A stretch of 64,000 nucleotides of DNA from Curtobacterium sp. UNCCL20 (GTDB taxonomy: Bacteria > Actinomycetota > Actinomycetes > Actinomycetales > Microbacteriaceae): contig NZ_FNKG01000001.1 of NCBI RefSeq assembly GCF_900101675.1, positions 1,657,378 through 1,721,377 of the forward strand, read 5' to 3'. Both the position numbers and the translations under genes were made by a program. The notes under the pieces were generated by a model. That model did no database searches, was not told the origin of the DNA, and worked only from the letters and a program-made list of their open reading frames with translations. Below are positions 1 through 8,703 of this stretch, in pieces. Each line of letters starts with the position of its first letter. Position 1 is the first letter of the stretch.

Positions 1-395
1 AGGACGCCCCCGAGTCCGACGCGGAGCTCCGCGCCCAGATGAACGGGTACCTCGACCGCGGCGAACTCGCGGTCACCGCCCGCACCAAGGACGTCGTCCG
101 GTTCATCAAGAACCCGCCGGTCGCCCGCCTGCTCCGGCCCGGCTACCGTGCGCTGTTCGACGGTGCGGTCGCGTCGCTCGACCCCCGGCACCGCTCGATG
201 CTCGGCCTGCGGACCCCGGCGGTCGGCCCGGTCGAGTTCCCGGTCCGGCGGACCGCGGGACTCGTGATGGACGGGATCGGCGCGGTCCTCGGACACCAGC
301 CCGGCACGGAGCGCGCAGCGCTCACGCGCATCGCGCGCCTCCGACGCGGGGACGACGAACGACGTGCATCCGGCGACGTGGGTGCGACCGTGTAG
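1..395 (+). CDS. C-terminal part of an MpaB/DUF2236-family oxygenase (5' truncated by window edge)
   Basis: The reading frame is open from the first complete codon (base 3) to the TAG at 393-395 and carries about 130 residues, so the true start lies outside the window. The ATG at 39 is internal. The pattern 'PESDAELRAQMNGYLD', followed by a basic segment with 'NPPVARLLRPGYRALFDGAVASL', resembles the C-terminal helical half of DUF2236 proteins (rubber oxygenase / MpaB fold, haem-linked). The catalytic histidine region would be upstream and cannot be checked. The extreme C-terminus is Arg-rich. It ends 25 bp before a strong family-A hairpin. The family call rests on general resemblance only. 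Confidence 0.6.
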   Translation, partial: DAPESDAELRAQMNGYLDRGELAVTARTKDVVRFIKNPPVARLLRPGYRALFDGAVASLDPRHRSMLGLRTPAVGPVEFPVRRTAGLVMDGIGAVLGHQPGTERAALTRIARLRRGDDERRASGDVGATV

Positions 396-420
396 CCGTC
401 ACGAGCGGTGGACGCGACCA

Positions 421-472
421 CTGACGGCCTGGAGGCGCGGTGCCAGCTGGCGCCGCGCCTCCAGGCCGTCAG
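421..472. terminator. Family-A palindromic hairpin, probable bidirectional terminator
   Basis: Twenty-base arms (421-440 and 453-472) are perfectly complementary, and the centre is itself nearly palindromic. It lies between the convergent oxygenase and aldo/keto reductase genes. No U-tract follows, as is usual in GC-rich actinobacteria. Near-identical copies lie at 5861, 13871, 23641 and 41931. Confidence 0.75.
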
Positions 473-481
473 CCGGGTGCG

Positions 482-1548
<1,067 letters not shown>

Positions 1549-1552
<4 letters not shown>

Positions 1553-2115
1553 GCCTTCACTCTGGCATCGCGGCCTGTGACGGCGAGCAGGCGGACCTGC
1601 AGCGGAGCGTCCTCGTCGACGTCGACCGGCGCGGCGTACAGCCCGGTCGCGGCGAGGTCCTCGATCTGCGGCTCGAAGTGCTCCCACACCGCCAGGACGA
1701 GTTCGTCCGGGAGTCGCTCGTCCGATCCGGTCGCCCGGGCGAGGTCCCACGTGTGGATCGTGATGTCGCTCGTCTGCTCGGTGAGGTACTGCGCGGCCGG
1801 GACGACGTCGGTCTGCAGGTGCACGGGCGTGTCCTGCGGTGCGTTCCGCCAGGCATCGGTCGCGGCGGTGGCGAAGCGTTCCCACTCGGTGAGGAGGTCG
1901 TCGCCCACCTCCTCGAGGTCTGCCTCGGCCTGGGCGTAGTCGCAGCCCGTGAGGAGCTTCGGGATCCAGCGCTGCTCGTCCACGACGTGGCGGACGAGGT
2001 CGCGGGTGGTCCACTCGGAGTCGGGGGTCGAGGCGTCCCAGTCGGTGACGGCGGCGACGCGGCGGCCGAACTCGGCTGCCGCGAGGGCCTGCAGCGCGAT
2101 CCAGTCGGTGGCCAT
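1549..2115 (-). CDS. TIGR03086-family metal-binding protein (DinB/mycothiol maleylpyruvate isomerase-like)
   Basis: 188 residues. The order 'WTTRDLVRHVVDEQRWIPKLL', then 'DITIHTWDLARATG' near residue 140, is the hallmark of the actinobacterial TIGR03086 / MDMPI N-terminal fold, a DinB-like four-helix bundle that binds a metal through three histidines; His in 'RHVVDEQ' and His in 'IHTWDL' are likely ligands. The ATG at 2115 is preceded by GAGGAG about 9 nt upstream. It is the first gene of a two-gene operon with the aldo/keto reductase (ATGA overlap). Members act in mycothiol-dependent reactions, but the substrate here is unknown. Confidence 0.85.
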
Positions 2116-2274
2116 GGTGGTGCTCCTCTTCGTCGGGGTGGTGCGGGTGTTCGCGTGCGGGGCGGTCGTGCTCGGTGGGTGTGCTCGGCGGGTGTTGTGC
2201 TCGCGTGGGTGTGCTCGCCCTCAACCGCTGGCCGCCGCCACGGATTCCCGCCCTCACGCTACGCCCGCGCGAGT

Positions 2275-2340
2275 CATGCGCGAGCCATGCGCGGGCCATG
2301 CGCGGGCCATGCGCGAGCGATGCGCGGGCCATGCGCGAGC
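2275..2340. repeat. 11-bp tandem repeat, six units
   Basis: Six consecutive 11-bp units of CATGCGCGRGC (one begins with G) lie about 160 bp upstream of the TIGR03086/AKR operon. The period is close to one helical turn. The last unit runs directly into the first family-B palindrome. Confidence 0.85.
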
Positions 2341-2394
2341 GGACGAAACACCGGGGTGCCGAACCGGAGGAGCCTGGTATTCCGCCCGCTCGGC
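2335..2394. repeat. Family-B palindromic element (copy 1)
   Basis: An imperfect inverted repeat of about 60 bp opens with GCGAGCGGACGAAACACCGG and closes with GGTATTCCGCCCGCTCGGC. Copies of the same layout recur throughout the window. It lies in the 2116-2585 gap, which holds no convincing gene. Confidence 0.7.
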
Positions 2395-2435
2395 CGTGCG
2401 AGCGTCACGCCCGAGGGAACCAACGGCCGCGCTGG

Positions 2436-2499
2436 GCGTGAACGGGCGAAATGCCGCGGTCGCGGGCCGCGGGAACCCGGGCGTATCGCCCGCTCGGCG
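2436..2499. repeat. Family-B palindromic element (copy 2)
   Basis: The second imperfect copy, about 100 bp after copy 1, runs from AACGGGCGAAATGCCG to CGTATCGCCCGCTCGGC with a CG-rich centre. The arms are more diverged than in the 24-kb array. Confidence 0.6.
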
Positions 2500-2585
2500 A
2501 CCGCGGACTTCGAGGGACGCCGCGACCGCCACCGCGGACCCGCGCGAGCCGTGACGGCGCCCGCAGTCCGGGGCGGCCGGGAACG

Positions 2586-2627
2586 ACGAACGCCCCGACT
2601 CCGTGGGGGAGGAGTCGGGGCGTTCGT
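2586..2627. terminator. Perfect 17-bp stem hairpin after yceI
   Basis: Arms 2586-2602 and 2611-2627 (core CGCCCCGACTCC / GGAGTCGGGGCG) pair perfectly around an 8-nt loop. It lies 60 bp downstream of the yceI stop on the minus strand, so it probably ends that transcript. Confidence 0.8.
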
Positions 2628-2686
2628 CTCGGTTCGGGTGGTCTTGCTGGTGTTCGGTGCCCTCAGTCGGGCGGGTTCGCCGGAGC

Positions 2687-3247
2687 TCAGGCCGCCTGGA
2701 GGACGAACTGCACGTCGAGGTTGATCGTCACGTCGTTGCCGAGCGTGAAGCCACCGGCCTCGAGCGCGGCGTTCCAGTTCACGCCGAACTCGGTGCGGTC
2801 GATCTTCGTCGTCGCCTCGGCACCGAACTTGACCTGGCCGTAGCCGTCCGTGGTGAAGCCACCGAGCTCGGCCTTGAGGACGACCGGCTTGGTGACGCCG
2901 CGGAGCGTGAGGTCGCCGGCGATGTGCAGGTCGTCGCCCTTGGCCTCGATGCCCGTCGAGCGGAAGGTGAGCTGCGGGTGCTCCTCGGTGAGGAAGAAGT
3001 CACTCGTCTTGAGGTGCTGGTCGCGCTGCTCCTGCCCGGTGTTGATCGACGCCACGTCGATGTTCGCCTCGACGGTCGACTCGAGCGGGTTCTCGGCGGT
3101 GACGACGGTCGCGTCGAAGGTCTCGAACTTGCCCTTGACCTTGCTGATGGCGAGGTGGCGGACCGAGAAGGTGACCTCGGAGTGGGTCGGGTCGATCTTC
3201 CAGGTGCCGGTCTGGTAGCCGGGAACGGTTGCGGCGGTGAGCGTCAT
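2687..3247 (-). CDS. YceI family protein (isoprenoid/lipid-binding lipocalin-like)
   Basis: 186 residues with the complete YceI fold: 'WKIDPTHSEVTFSVRHLAISKVKGKF' at the start, 'STVEANIDVASINTG', 'HLKTSDFFL' and 'LTLRGVTKPV' in family order. No signal peptide precedes it, so it is predicted to be cytoplasmic, unlike the periplasmic E. coli protein. YceI proteins bind long polyprenoid chains; in actinobacteria they often sit under MarR-type or stress control. ATG at 3247 is chosen because AGAAGGA lies 8 nt upstream. A good promoter with an overlapping inverted repeat lies at 3343-3373. Confidence 0.92.
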   Translation of the reverse strand: MTLTAATVPGYQTGTWKIDPTHSEVTFSVRHLAISKVKGKFETFDATVVTAENPLESTVEANIDVASINTGQEQRDQHLKTSDFFLTEEHPQLTFRSTGIEAKGDDLHIAGDLTLRGVTKPVVLKAELGGFTTDGYGQVKFGAEATTKIDRTEFGVNWNAALEAGGFTLGNDVTINLDVQFVLQAA

Positions 3248-3342
3248 GATGAGTCCTTCTTCCGAACGAGCGAGTCTGTGTGCTGCGACGCGGACGAACC
3301 GGACCCCCGATCCATGCGCCCGCATCGAACTGATGCGACGCC

Positions 3343-3373
3343 AGTCTGCACCCTTTTGGTTGAAGCGTCAACC
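3343..3373 (-). promoter_or_regulatory. yceI promoter with palindromic operator over the -35
   Basis: On the minus strand TTGACG (3366-3371) and CAGACT (3343-3348) are separated by exactly 17 bp. The -35 sits inside a perfect inverted repeat, GGTTGA-N4-TCAACC (3358-3373), of the size used by MarR-type dimers. The operator also covers the stop codon of the upstream gene. The regulator is not identifiable from this window. Confidence 0.65.
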
Positions 3374-4312
3374 ATTGTTCGGTGAACGTGTTCCCATGCG
3401 CGTGTCGTGGGACCCGGCGAGGCCGATCTGGAGCAGCCGCCAGACCCTCGCGACGAACCGGTCCACATCTCGTCCGACGTCGTCGGCGGTGGCACGCACG
3501 AGCCACCAGCCCACGTCCTTGAGGTGCTCCCCGCGAGTGAGGTCCTTCCGGAAGGTCGCCGCGTCGGTGCGATGGAGGTCGCTCTCGTACTCGATCGCAA
3601 CCCTCGCCGCCGGGTACGCGAGGTCCACGCAGGCAACCCACCGCCCTTCGACCACGACGTCGTGGTTCAGTGCCGGTGCGGGGAGCCCACGTCGCATCAA
3701 CGCCAGCCGAGTCCTCGTCTCGCCTGGGGACCGAGAACCGACCACGATCTCCCCGAGTGCGGCCCGGAGTTTCCGGACGCCCCGGATCCCTCGTCGTCGC
3801 CGGACAGCCGTCACCAGTTCGTCGAGCGTGACCCAGCCGAGCCATCCGACGAGCGCATCTCCGACGATGACCAGTTCGTCGATCGTCAAGACCGCGCCGA
3901 GCGTGACGAAAGTGTCTGCGGGACTGCTGATCGGGACGCCTCGTGACATCGACATCCGGACAGTGCCGTACTTCGCCCGGTGTCCGACGGCTCCGCGCAC
4001 ACGCAGTGCCTGATCGACACCGATCGTCGTCACGTGGAGTCGGGGATCCCGCTCGATCCTGCGGGGCAGCGGGAAGCCGAGGACGGCGGCAGCGGTGACG
4101 TGGCTGAAGACCTGGTCGGGCCGGAGTCGCGGTGCGAGCGCCCGTGCGCGTTCCTCGGTCGTGCGCGGCTCGAACCAGGTGCGGATCCCGTGGAACGGAC
4201 GGACGAGGTCACGCGCGTCCAGTCGGCCCCGCGACACCCCCTTGTGCAGGGCGGTCCGGACGCGGAAGGAGGCGTTCCGCAGGACCAACGGGAGTGGACG
4301 TCTGGCGGTCAT
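3368..4312 (-). CDS. DUF559/endonuclease-like hypothetical protein
   Basis: 314 residues. The C-terminal third reads 'VACVDLAYPAARVAIEYESDLHRTD', the D...E.D..H arrangement of DUF559/Vsr-like restriction-endonuclease folds, followed by 'WWLVRATADDV'. The N-terminal part resembles the AbiEi/helix-turn-helix-like leader seen in many actinobacterial members ('VFSHVTAAAVLGFPLPRRI'). These proteins are common in Microbacteriaceae and their function is not established. ATG 4312 is the first methionine in the conserved region; no clear ribosome site is visible. The upstream 530 bp is repeat-rich and very GC-biased. Confidence 0.65.
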   Translation of the reverse strand: MTARRPLPLVLRNASFRVRTALHKGVSRGRLDARDLVRPFHGIRTWFEPRTTEERARALAPRLRPDQVFSHVTAAAVLGFPLPRRIERDPRLHVTTIGVDQALRVRGAVGHRAKYGTVRMSMSRGVPISSPADTFVTLGAVLTIDELVIVGDALVGWLGWVTLDELVTAVRRRRGIRGVRKLRAALGEIVVGSRSPGETRTRLALMRRGLPAPALNHDVVVEGRWVACVDLAYPAARVAIEYESDLHRTDAATFRKDLTRGEHLKDVGWWLVRATADDVGRDVDRFVARVWRLLQIGLAGSHDTRMGTRSPNNG

Positions 4313-4416
4313 CACCACATGCTCGTGCCGGGTCGGTGTGCTGAACGCGAGTCGCGCCTCCAGTGTGGATGGTCGCGGTCGCGACCCGCTTGTGGAGGAG
4401 GAATCTCCGCTGCGCC

Positions 4417-4474
4417 AGCGGGCGGAATGCCGGGGTTGCTTCGCTCGCCGACCCGGGGGTTCCGCCCGCTCGCG
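4417..4474. repeat. Family-B palindromic element (copy 3)
   Basis: Arms CAGCGGGCGGAATGCCGGGG and CCGGGGGTTCCGCCCGCTCG flank an AT-poorer centre. It runs straight into a 7-bp tandem repeat. Confidence 0.75.
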
Positions 4475-4505
4475 GAGGGCGGAGGGCGGAGGGCGGAGGG
4501 CGGAC
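4472..4505. repeat. 7-bp tandem repeat (GCGGAGG), nearly five units
   Basis: GCGGAGG is repeated head to tail directly after family-B copy 3. No gene is supported here. Confidence 0.8.
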
Positions 4506-4585
4506 GGCAGCGGACAGAGGGAGGACGCAAGGCCGACGGGGACTCCGCATGGGTGAGGTGGTCGAAGCGCGAACGCGCAGCGCGT

Positions 4586-4643
4586 CGAGCGGGCGGAATG
4601 CCGGGGTCCAGTGATGAACGGACCGCGGTATTTCGCCCGCTCG
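4586..4643. repeat. Family-B palindromic element (copy 4)
   Basis: Arms CGAGCGGGCGGAATGCC and GGTATTTCGCCCGCTCG are separated by about 24 bp. Together with copy 3 it flanks about 110 bp. From 4645 to about 4800 only low-complexity CGCCCG-type sequence is seen, with no supported gene. Confidence 0.75.
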
Positions 4644-4844
4644 TGCCAGAGCCCGCGCCAGAGCGAGCGCGCCCCCGTCCGCTCGGCGCCCGCGCCCGCG
4701 CCCGCTCCGCGCCCGCGCCCCGCCCCCGCGCCCGCCCCCGCCCGCCCGCCCCCGCCCGCGCCGCGCCCGCGCCCACCCGCCCACCGCCCGGCAGGTACTC
4801 GCACGGCCCCTCACGCCCACCCGAAGCCCGGTAGCGTCAGGGGC

Positions 4845-5849
4845 ATGGAATTCAGGTACCTGGGCAACTCCGGACTCAAGATCTCCGAGATCACCTACGG
4901 CAACTGGCTGACGCACGGCTCGCAGGTCGAGAACGACGTCGCCACCCAGTGCGTGCGGGCAGCGCTCGACGCCGGCATCACCACGTTCGACACCGCGGAC
5001 ACGTACGCCAACACCGCCGCCGAGAAGGTCCTCGGCGAGGCGCTCAAGGGGGAGCGGCGCGCCGGCCTCGAGGTCTTCACGAAGGTCTACTGGCCGACCG
5101 GCCCGAAGCAGCACAACGACGTCGGCCTCTCGCGCAAGCACATCATGGAGTCGATCAACGGCTCCCTGACGCGGCTGCAGACCGACTACGTCGACCTCTA
5201 CCAGGCGCACCGCTACGACCACGAGACCCCGCTCGAGGAGACGATGCAGGCGTTCGCCGACGTCGTCCGACAGGGCAAGGCGCTCTACATCGGCGTCAGC
5301 GAGTGGAATGCCGAGCAGATCCGTGCGGGCGCCGCGCTCGCGAAGGAACTCGGCTTCCAGCTCATCTCGAACCAGCCGCAGTACTCGATGCTGTGGCGCG
5401 TCATCGAGGGCGAGGTCGTCCCCGCGTCGAAGCAGCTCGGGCTGTCGCAGATCGTCTGGTCGCCCATCGCGCAGGGCGTGCTCACCGGCAAGTACAAGCC
5501 GGGCCAGCCGCTGCCCGAGGGCTCCCGCGCCACGGACGAGAAGGGCGGCGCGGACATGATCAAGCGGTTCATGCGCGACGAGGTCCTCGAGGCCGTCCAG
5601 CGCCTGCAGCCCGTCGCCGACCAGGCCGGTCTCACGCTCGCGCAGCTCGCGATCGCGTGGACCCTGCAGAACGAGAACGTCGCGTCGGCGATCGTCGGCG
5701 CCTCGCGTCCGGAGCAGGTCACCGACAACGTCAAGGCCGCGGGCGTCACCCTCGACGCCGATGCGCTCAAGGCCATCGACGAGGCGCTCGGCGACATCCC
5801 GGAGCGCGACGCGTCGAAGACGGTCAGCCCGGCGCAGCGTCCCGCCTGA
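4845..5849 (+). CDS. Aldo/keto reductase (Kv-beta-like subfamily)
   Basis: 334 residues opening 'MEFRYLGNSGLKISEITYGNW', typical of the AKR6/Kv-beta-like and YghZ group. Catalytic residues are Asp49 and Tyr54 ('TFDTADTY'), Lys80 ('VFTKVYW') and His122 ('YQAHRYD'). The NADPH-binding C-terminus 'AIVGASRPEQVTDNV' is present. ATG 4845 is preceded by TAGCGT (4832-4837) at exactly 7 nt, so the mRNA is probably leaderless. It stands alone, ended by a family-A hairpin. It is distinct from the AKR at 482-1552; the physiological substrate is unknown. Confidence 0.92.
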   Translation: MEFRYLGNSGLKISEITYGNWLTHGSQVENDVATQCVRAALDAGITTFDTADTYANTAAEKVLGEALKGERRAGLEVFTKVYWPTGPKQHNDVGLSRKHIMESINGSLTRLQTDYVDLYQAHRYDHETPLEETMQAFADVVRQGKALYIGVSEWNAEQIRAGAALAKELGFQLISNQPQYSMLWRVIEGEVVPASKQLGLSQIVWSPIAQGVLTGKYKPGQPLPEGSRATDEKGGADMIKRFMRDEVLEAVQRLQPVADQAGLTLAQLAIAWTLQNENVASAIVGASRPEQVTDNVKAAGVTLDADALKAIDEALGDIPERDASKTVSPAQRPA

Positions 5850-5860
5850 TCCGCAACCCA

Positions 5861-5910
5861 CTGACGGCCTGGAGGCGCGGTGCCAGCTGGCACCGCGCCT
5901 CCAGGCCGTT
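5861..5910. terminator. Family-A hairpin, perfect 46-bp palindrome
   Basis: From 5864 to 5909 the sequence is a perfect self-complement with no unpaired loop (centre GCCAGCTGGC). It begins 11 bp after the AKR stop. As RNA it would form a very stable terminator; as DNA it could extrude as a cruciform. Confidence 0.8.
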
Positions 5911-6047
5911 CGGCAGTCGCGTCGCGAGCGGCGCGCCGGTCGGAAGGCTCAGTCCGTTCCCTGCGCAGACTGATCGTGTTCGCAGACCTCTCGTCGGAGG
6001 GATGCAGGTCGATCCCGATATCGTCGGGGTGAAGCGCAAGGAGCACC

Positions 6048-6839
6048 ATGAGCACGACCCTGGTCATCATCCCGACCTACGACGAAGCGGAGAACGTCCG
6101 CCCGATCGTGGCGCGCACGCTCGCGGCGACCGACGAGCACGTGCACGTGCTCGTCGTCGACGACAACTCCCCGGACGGCACCGGTGCCATCGCCGACGCG
6201 ATCGCCCGTGAGACCGACCGGGTCCACGTCAAGCACCGCACCGTCAAGGACGGCCTCGGCGGGGCGTACCTCGCCGGGTTCGCCTGGGGGCTCGAGCACG
6301 GCTACGACAAGCTCGTCGAGATGGACGCCGACGGCTCGCACCACCCGGAGTACCTGCCGGAGATGATCGCGCTCGCCGACACCAACGACCTCGTGCTCGG
6401 CTCGCGCTGGATCCGCGGCGGCAAGGTCGAGAACTGGCCCTGGTACCGCGAGGTGCTCTCCCGCGGTGGGAACCTCTACACGCGCATGGCTCTCGGCATC
6501 GCGGTGCGCGACGCCACGGGAGGCTTCCGCGTGTTCACCGCCCGTGCGTTCGAACGGATCGACCTCGCCGGCGTCGCCTCGAAGGGGTACTGCTTCCAGG
6601 TCGACCTCTGCTGGCGCGCGCTCGAGGCGGGCCTGCGCGTCGTCGAGACCCCGATCACCTTCACCGAGCGCGAGTTCGGCGTCTCGAAGATGAGCGGGAA
6701 CATCGTGCGCGAGAGCCTCACCCTCGTGACGAAGTGGGGCATCGACCGACGACTCCGCGAGGCACGGTCCCTCGTGAAGGACCACCGCCGGCTGCCGTCG
6801 GTGCGGACGAACGCGCACGCGGTCAGCGACCACATCTGA
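6048..6839 (+). CDS. Polyprenol monophosphomannose synthase (GT2)
   Basis: 263-residue family-2 glycosyltransferase. 'VVDDNSPDGT' (residues 36-45) and 'EMDADGSHHPEYL' (93-98 DADGSH) are the nucleotide-sugar and metal-binding motifs of Dpm1/Ppm1; 'LGSRW' and 'DATGGFRVF' complete the signature. It transfers mannose from GDP-mannose to polyprenyl phosphate at the inner membrane, supplying mannosyltransferases for lipoglycans and protein O-mannosylation. There is no acyltransferase (Lnt) domain fused, as there is in M. tuberculosis Ppm1. An AAGGAG site lies 6 nt before the ATG. A PMT/GT39-type enzyme in this window (29739-32078) would use such a donor. Confidence 0.92.
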   Translation: MSTTLVIIPTYDEAENVRPIVARTLAATDEHVHVLVVDDNSPDGTGAIADAIARETDRVHVKHRTVKDGLGGAYLAGFAWGLEHGYDKLVEMDADGSHHPEYLPEMIALADTNDLVLGSRWIRGGKVENWPWYREVLSRGGNLYTRMALGIAVRDATGGFRVFTARAFERIDLAGVASKGYCFQVDLCWRALEAGLRVVETPITFTEREFGVSKMSGNIVRESLTLVTKWGIDRRLREARSLVKDHRRLPSVRTNAHAVSDHI

Positions 6840-6855
6840 GCATCCGGTCTGCGAG

Positions 6856-6896
6856 AGCGACAGATCCCCGTGGGCTTCCCACGGGGATCTGTCGCT
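6856..6896. terminator. Perfect 19-bp hairpin, convergent terminator
   Basis: Arms 6856-6874 and 6878-6896 pair perfectly around a CTT loop, between the convergent mannose synthase and treZ genes. It runs into a hexamer tract of TCGCTT/TCGCTG units to about 6940. Confidence 0.85.
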
Positions 6897-6940
6897 TTCG
6901 CTTTCGCTTTCGCTGTCGCTGTCGCTGTCGCTGTGGCTGG
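6891..6940. repeat. Hexamer tract (TCGCTT/TCGCTG)
   Basis: Roughly eight 6-bp units follow the terminator and end just before the treZ stop codon. No coding role is visible. Confidence 0.7.
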
Positions 6941-6948
6941 AGCGGCGC

Positions 6949-8703
6949 TCAGCGCACCACGACGACGCCTCGTCCGGTGAAGCGGATGCAGTCCGTCTCG
7001 ACCTCGGCCTCGCCGAAGCGGTAGAGCTCCTCGCCGACGGCGCCGGGGACGGGCACCTCGGCCGCGTCGTCGAGGAAGTTCACCACGATGTGCACCGGTG
7101 CCACGTCCGGCCCGAGCAGCCCTCGGGTCAGGACGAGCCAGCGCCGGTCCTCGCTGAACCGGACGGCGTTCGCCTCGTAGCGCGGGTCGACGAACGCCTG
7201 GTCGGTGCGGCGCAGCGCGATGAGCACCCGGTACGCCCGCAGGATCGTCGACCCCCGCTCGGAGTCGACGTCAGCCCAGTCGAGCTTCGAGTTCGTGAAC
7301 GTCGACGGGTCCTGCGGGTCCGGCACCGCCGACTCGTCCCAGCCGTGTTCCGCGAACTCGGCGATGCGTCCCTTGGCGGTGGCCTCGCCGAGCTCCGGCT
7401 CCGGGTGTGACGTGAAGAACTGCCAGGGGGTGGTGGCAGCGAACTCCTCGCCCATGAAAAGCATCGGCGTGAACGGGCCGAGCAACGTCAGGGCCGCCGC
7501 GATCACGAGGCCCTCGTCGGTCAGGGACGCTGCGAGCCGGTCGCCCGCTGCCCGGTTGCCGATCTGGTCGTGGTTCTGGTTCGCGACGACGAGCGCCGTC
7601 GCCGGGGAGGTCCCGCGGTCGATCGGTCGGCCGTGCCGCTTGTGCCGGAACGACGACCACGTGCCGTCGTGGAAGAACCCGTGCTGCAGGACCTTCGCGA
7701 GCGCCGACAGCGGGGCGAAGTCGGCGTAGTAGCCGTTCGTCTCGCCGGTCAGTGCCACGTGCACCGCGTGGTGGAAGTCGTCCGACCACTGCCCGGCGAG
7801 CCCGTAGCCCGCGGACTCCTGCGGGCGGAACATGATCGGGTCGTTGAGGTCCGACTCCGCGATCAGTGACAGCGGACGCCCGACGAACGACGAGAACGCG
7901 TCGGTCTCGGACGCCATCGCCTGCAGCACGTGCGGGCGGGTGGTGTCGCGGATCGCGTGTACGGCATCGAGCCGGAGCCCGTCGACGTGGTGGTCGCGGA
8001 ACCACATCCGGACGTTGTCGAGCACGTACCGGCGGACCTCCGGGTGCTCGACGTTCACGGAGTCGCCCCACGTGTTGCCGAGTCCCTGCAGCAGGTACGG
8101 CCCGTACAGCGGGAGGTAGTTGCCGCTCGGCCCGAGGTGGTTGTAGACGACGTCCTGGATGACGCCGAGGCCGAGCGCGTGCGCCCGGTCGACGAACCGG
8201 TCGTACGCGTCCGGGCCGCCGTACGGGGCGTGCACGGCGAACCAGCCGACCCCGTCGTAGCCCCAGTTCCACTCGCCGTTCACCGCGTTCACCGGGAGCA
8301 GCTCGACGAACTCGACCCCGAGCTCCACCAGGTGGTCGAGCTTCGCGGCTGCCGCGTCGAGCGTGCCCTCCGGTGTGTAGGTGCCGACGTGCATCTCGTA
8401 GATGACACCACCGCGTGCGGGGCGTCCGGTCCACGCGTCGTCCGTCCACGAGAACCGGGAGGGATCGACCACCTCAGAGGGGCCGTGCACCCCCTCGGGC
8501 TGGAACCGGCTGCGCGGGTCGGGCCGAACCGCGTCGTCGTCGTCGATGCGGAACCCGTAGCGGGCGCCGACGTGGGGGAGCACCTGGTCGGTCGTCCACC
8601 AGTCGTCGTCGCCGCGGGTCAGCGGGTACTCGGTGCCGTCGACGACGAGGCGGACCCGCTCGGGAGCGGGGGCCCAGACGCCGTAGCGGTCGGGAACGGT
8701 CAT
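6949..8703 (-). CDS. treZ: Malto-oligosyltrehalose trehalohydrolase
   Basis: 584 residues, GH13. It hydrolyses the alpha-1,4 bond next to the terminal trehalosyl unit made by TreY, releasing trehalose. An N-terminal beta-sandwich ('[17 protein letters not shown]') precedes the barrel; '[18 protein letters not shown]' is typical of TreZ. The catalytic nucleophile lies in '[10 protein letters not shown]' (about residue 245) and the acid in 'LIAESDLND' (about 282). ATG 8703 overlaps the treY stop as ATGA, making treZ the last gene of glgX-treY-treZ. The length is normal for the family. Confidence 0.96.
   Translation of the reverse strand: MTVPDRYGVWAPAPERVRLVVDGTEYPLTRGDDDWWTTDQVLPHVGARYGFRIDDDDAVRPDPRSRFQPEGVHGPSEVVDPSRFSWTDDAWTGRPARGGVIYEMHVGTYTPEGTLDAAAAKLDHLVELGVEFVELLPVNAVNGEWNWGYDGVGWFAVHAPYGGPDAYDRFVDRAHALGLGVIQDVVYNHLGPSGNYLPLYGPYLLQGLGNTWGDSVNVEHPEVRRYVLDNVRMWFRDHHVDGLRLDAVHAIRDTTRPHVLQAMASETDAFSSFVGRPLSLIAESDLNDPIMFRPQESAGYGLAGQWSDDFHHAVHVALTGETNGYYADFAPLSALAKVLQHGFFHDGTWSSFRHKRHGRPIDRGTSPATALVVANQNHDQIGNRAAGDRLAASLTDEGLVIAAALTLLGPFTPMLFMGEEFAATTPWQFFTSHPEPELGEATAKGRIAEFAEHGWDESAVPDPQDPSTFTNSKLDWADVDSERGSTILRAYRVLIALRRTDQAFVDPRYEANAVRFSEDRRWLVLTRGLLGPDVAPVHIVVNFLDDAAEVPVPGAVGEELYRFGEAEVETDCIRFTGRGVVVVR

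Noticed and set aside
4645..4800. Possible gene in the CGCCCG-rich stretch upstream of the second AKR
   Set aside because: The sequence is low complexity, translating to Pro/Ala/Arg runs in every frame, with no start signals.
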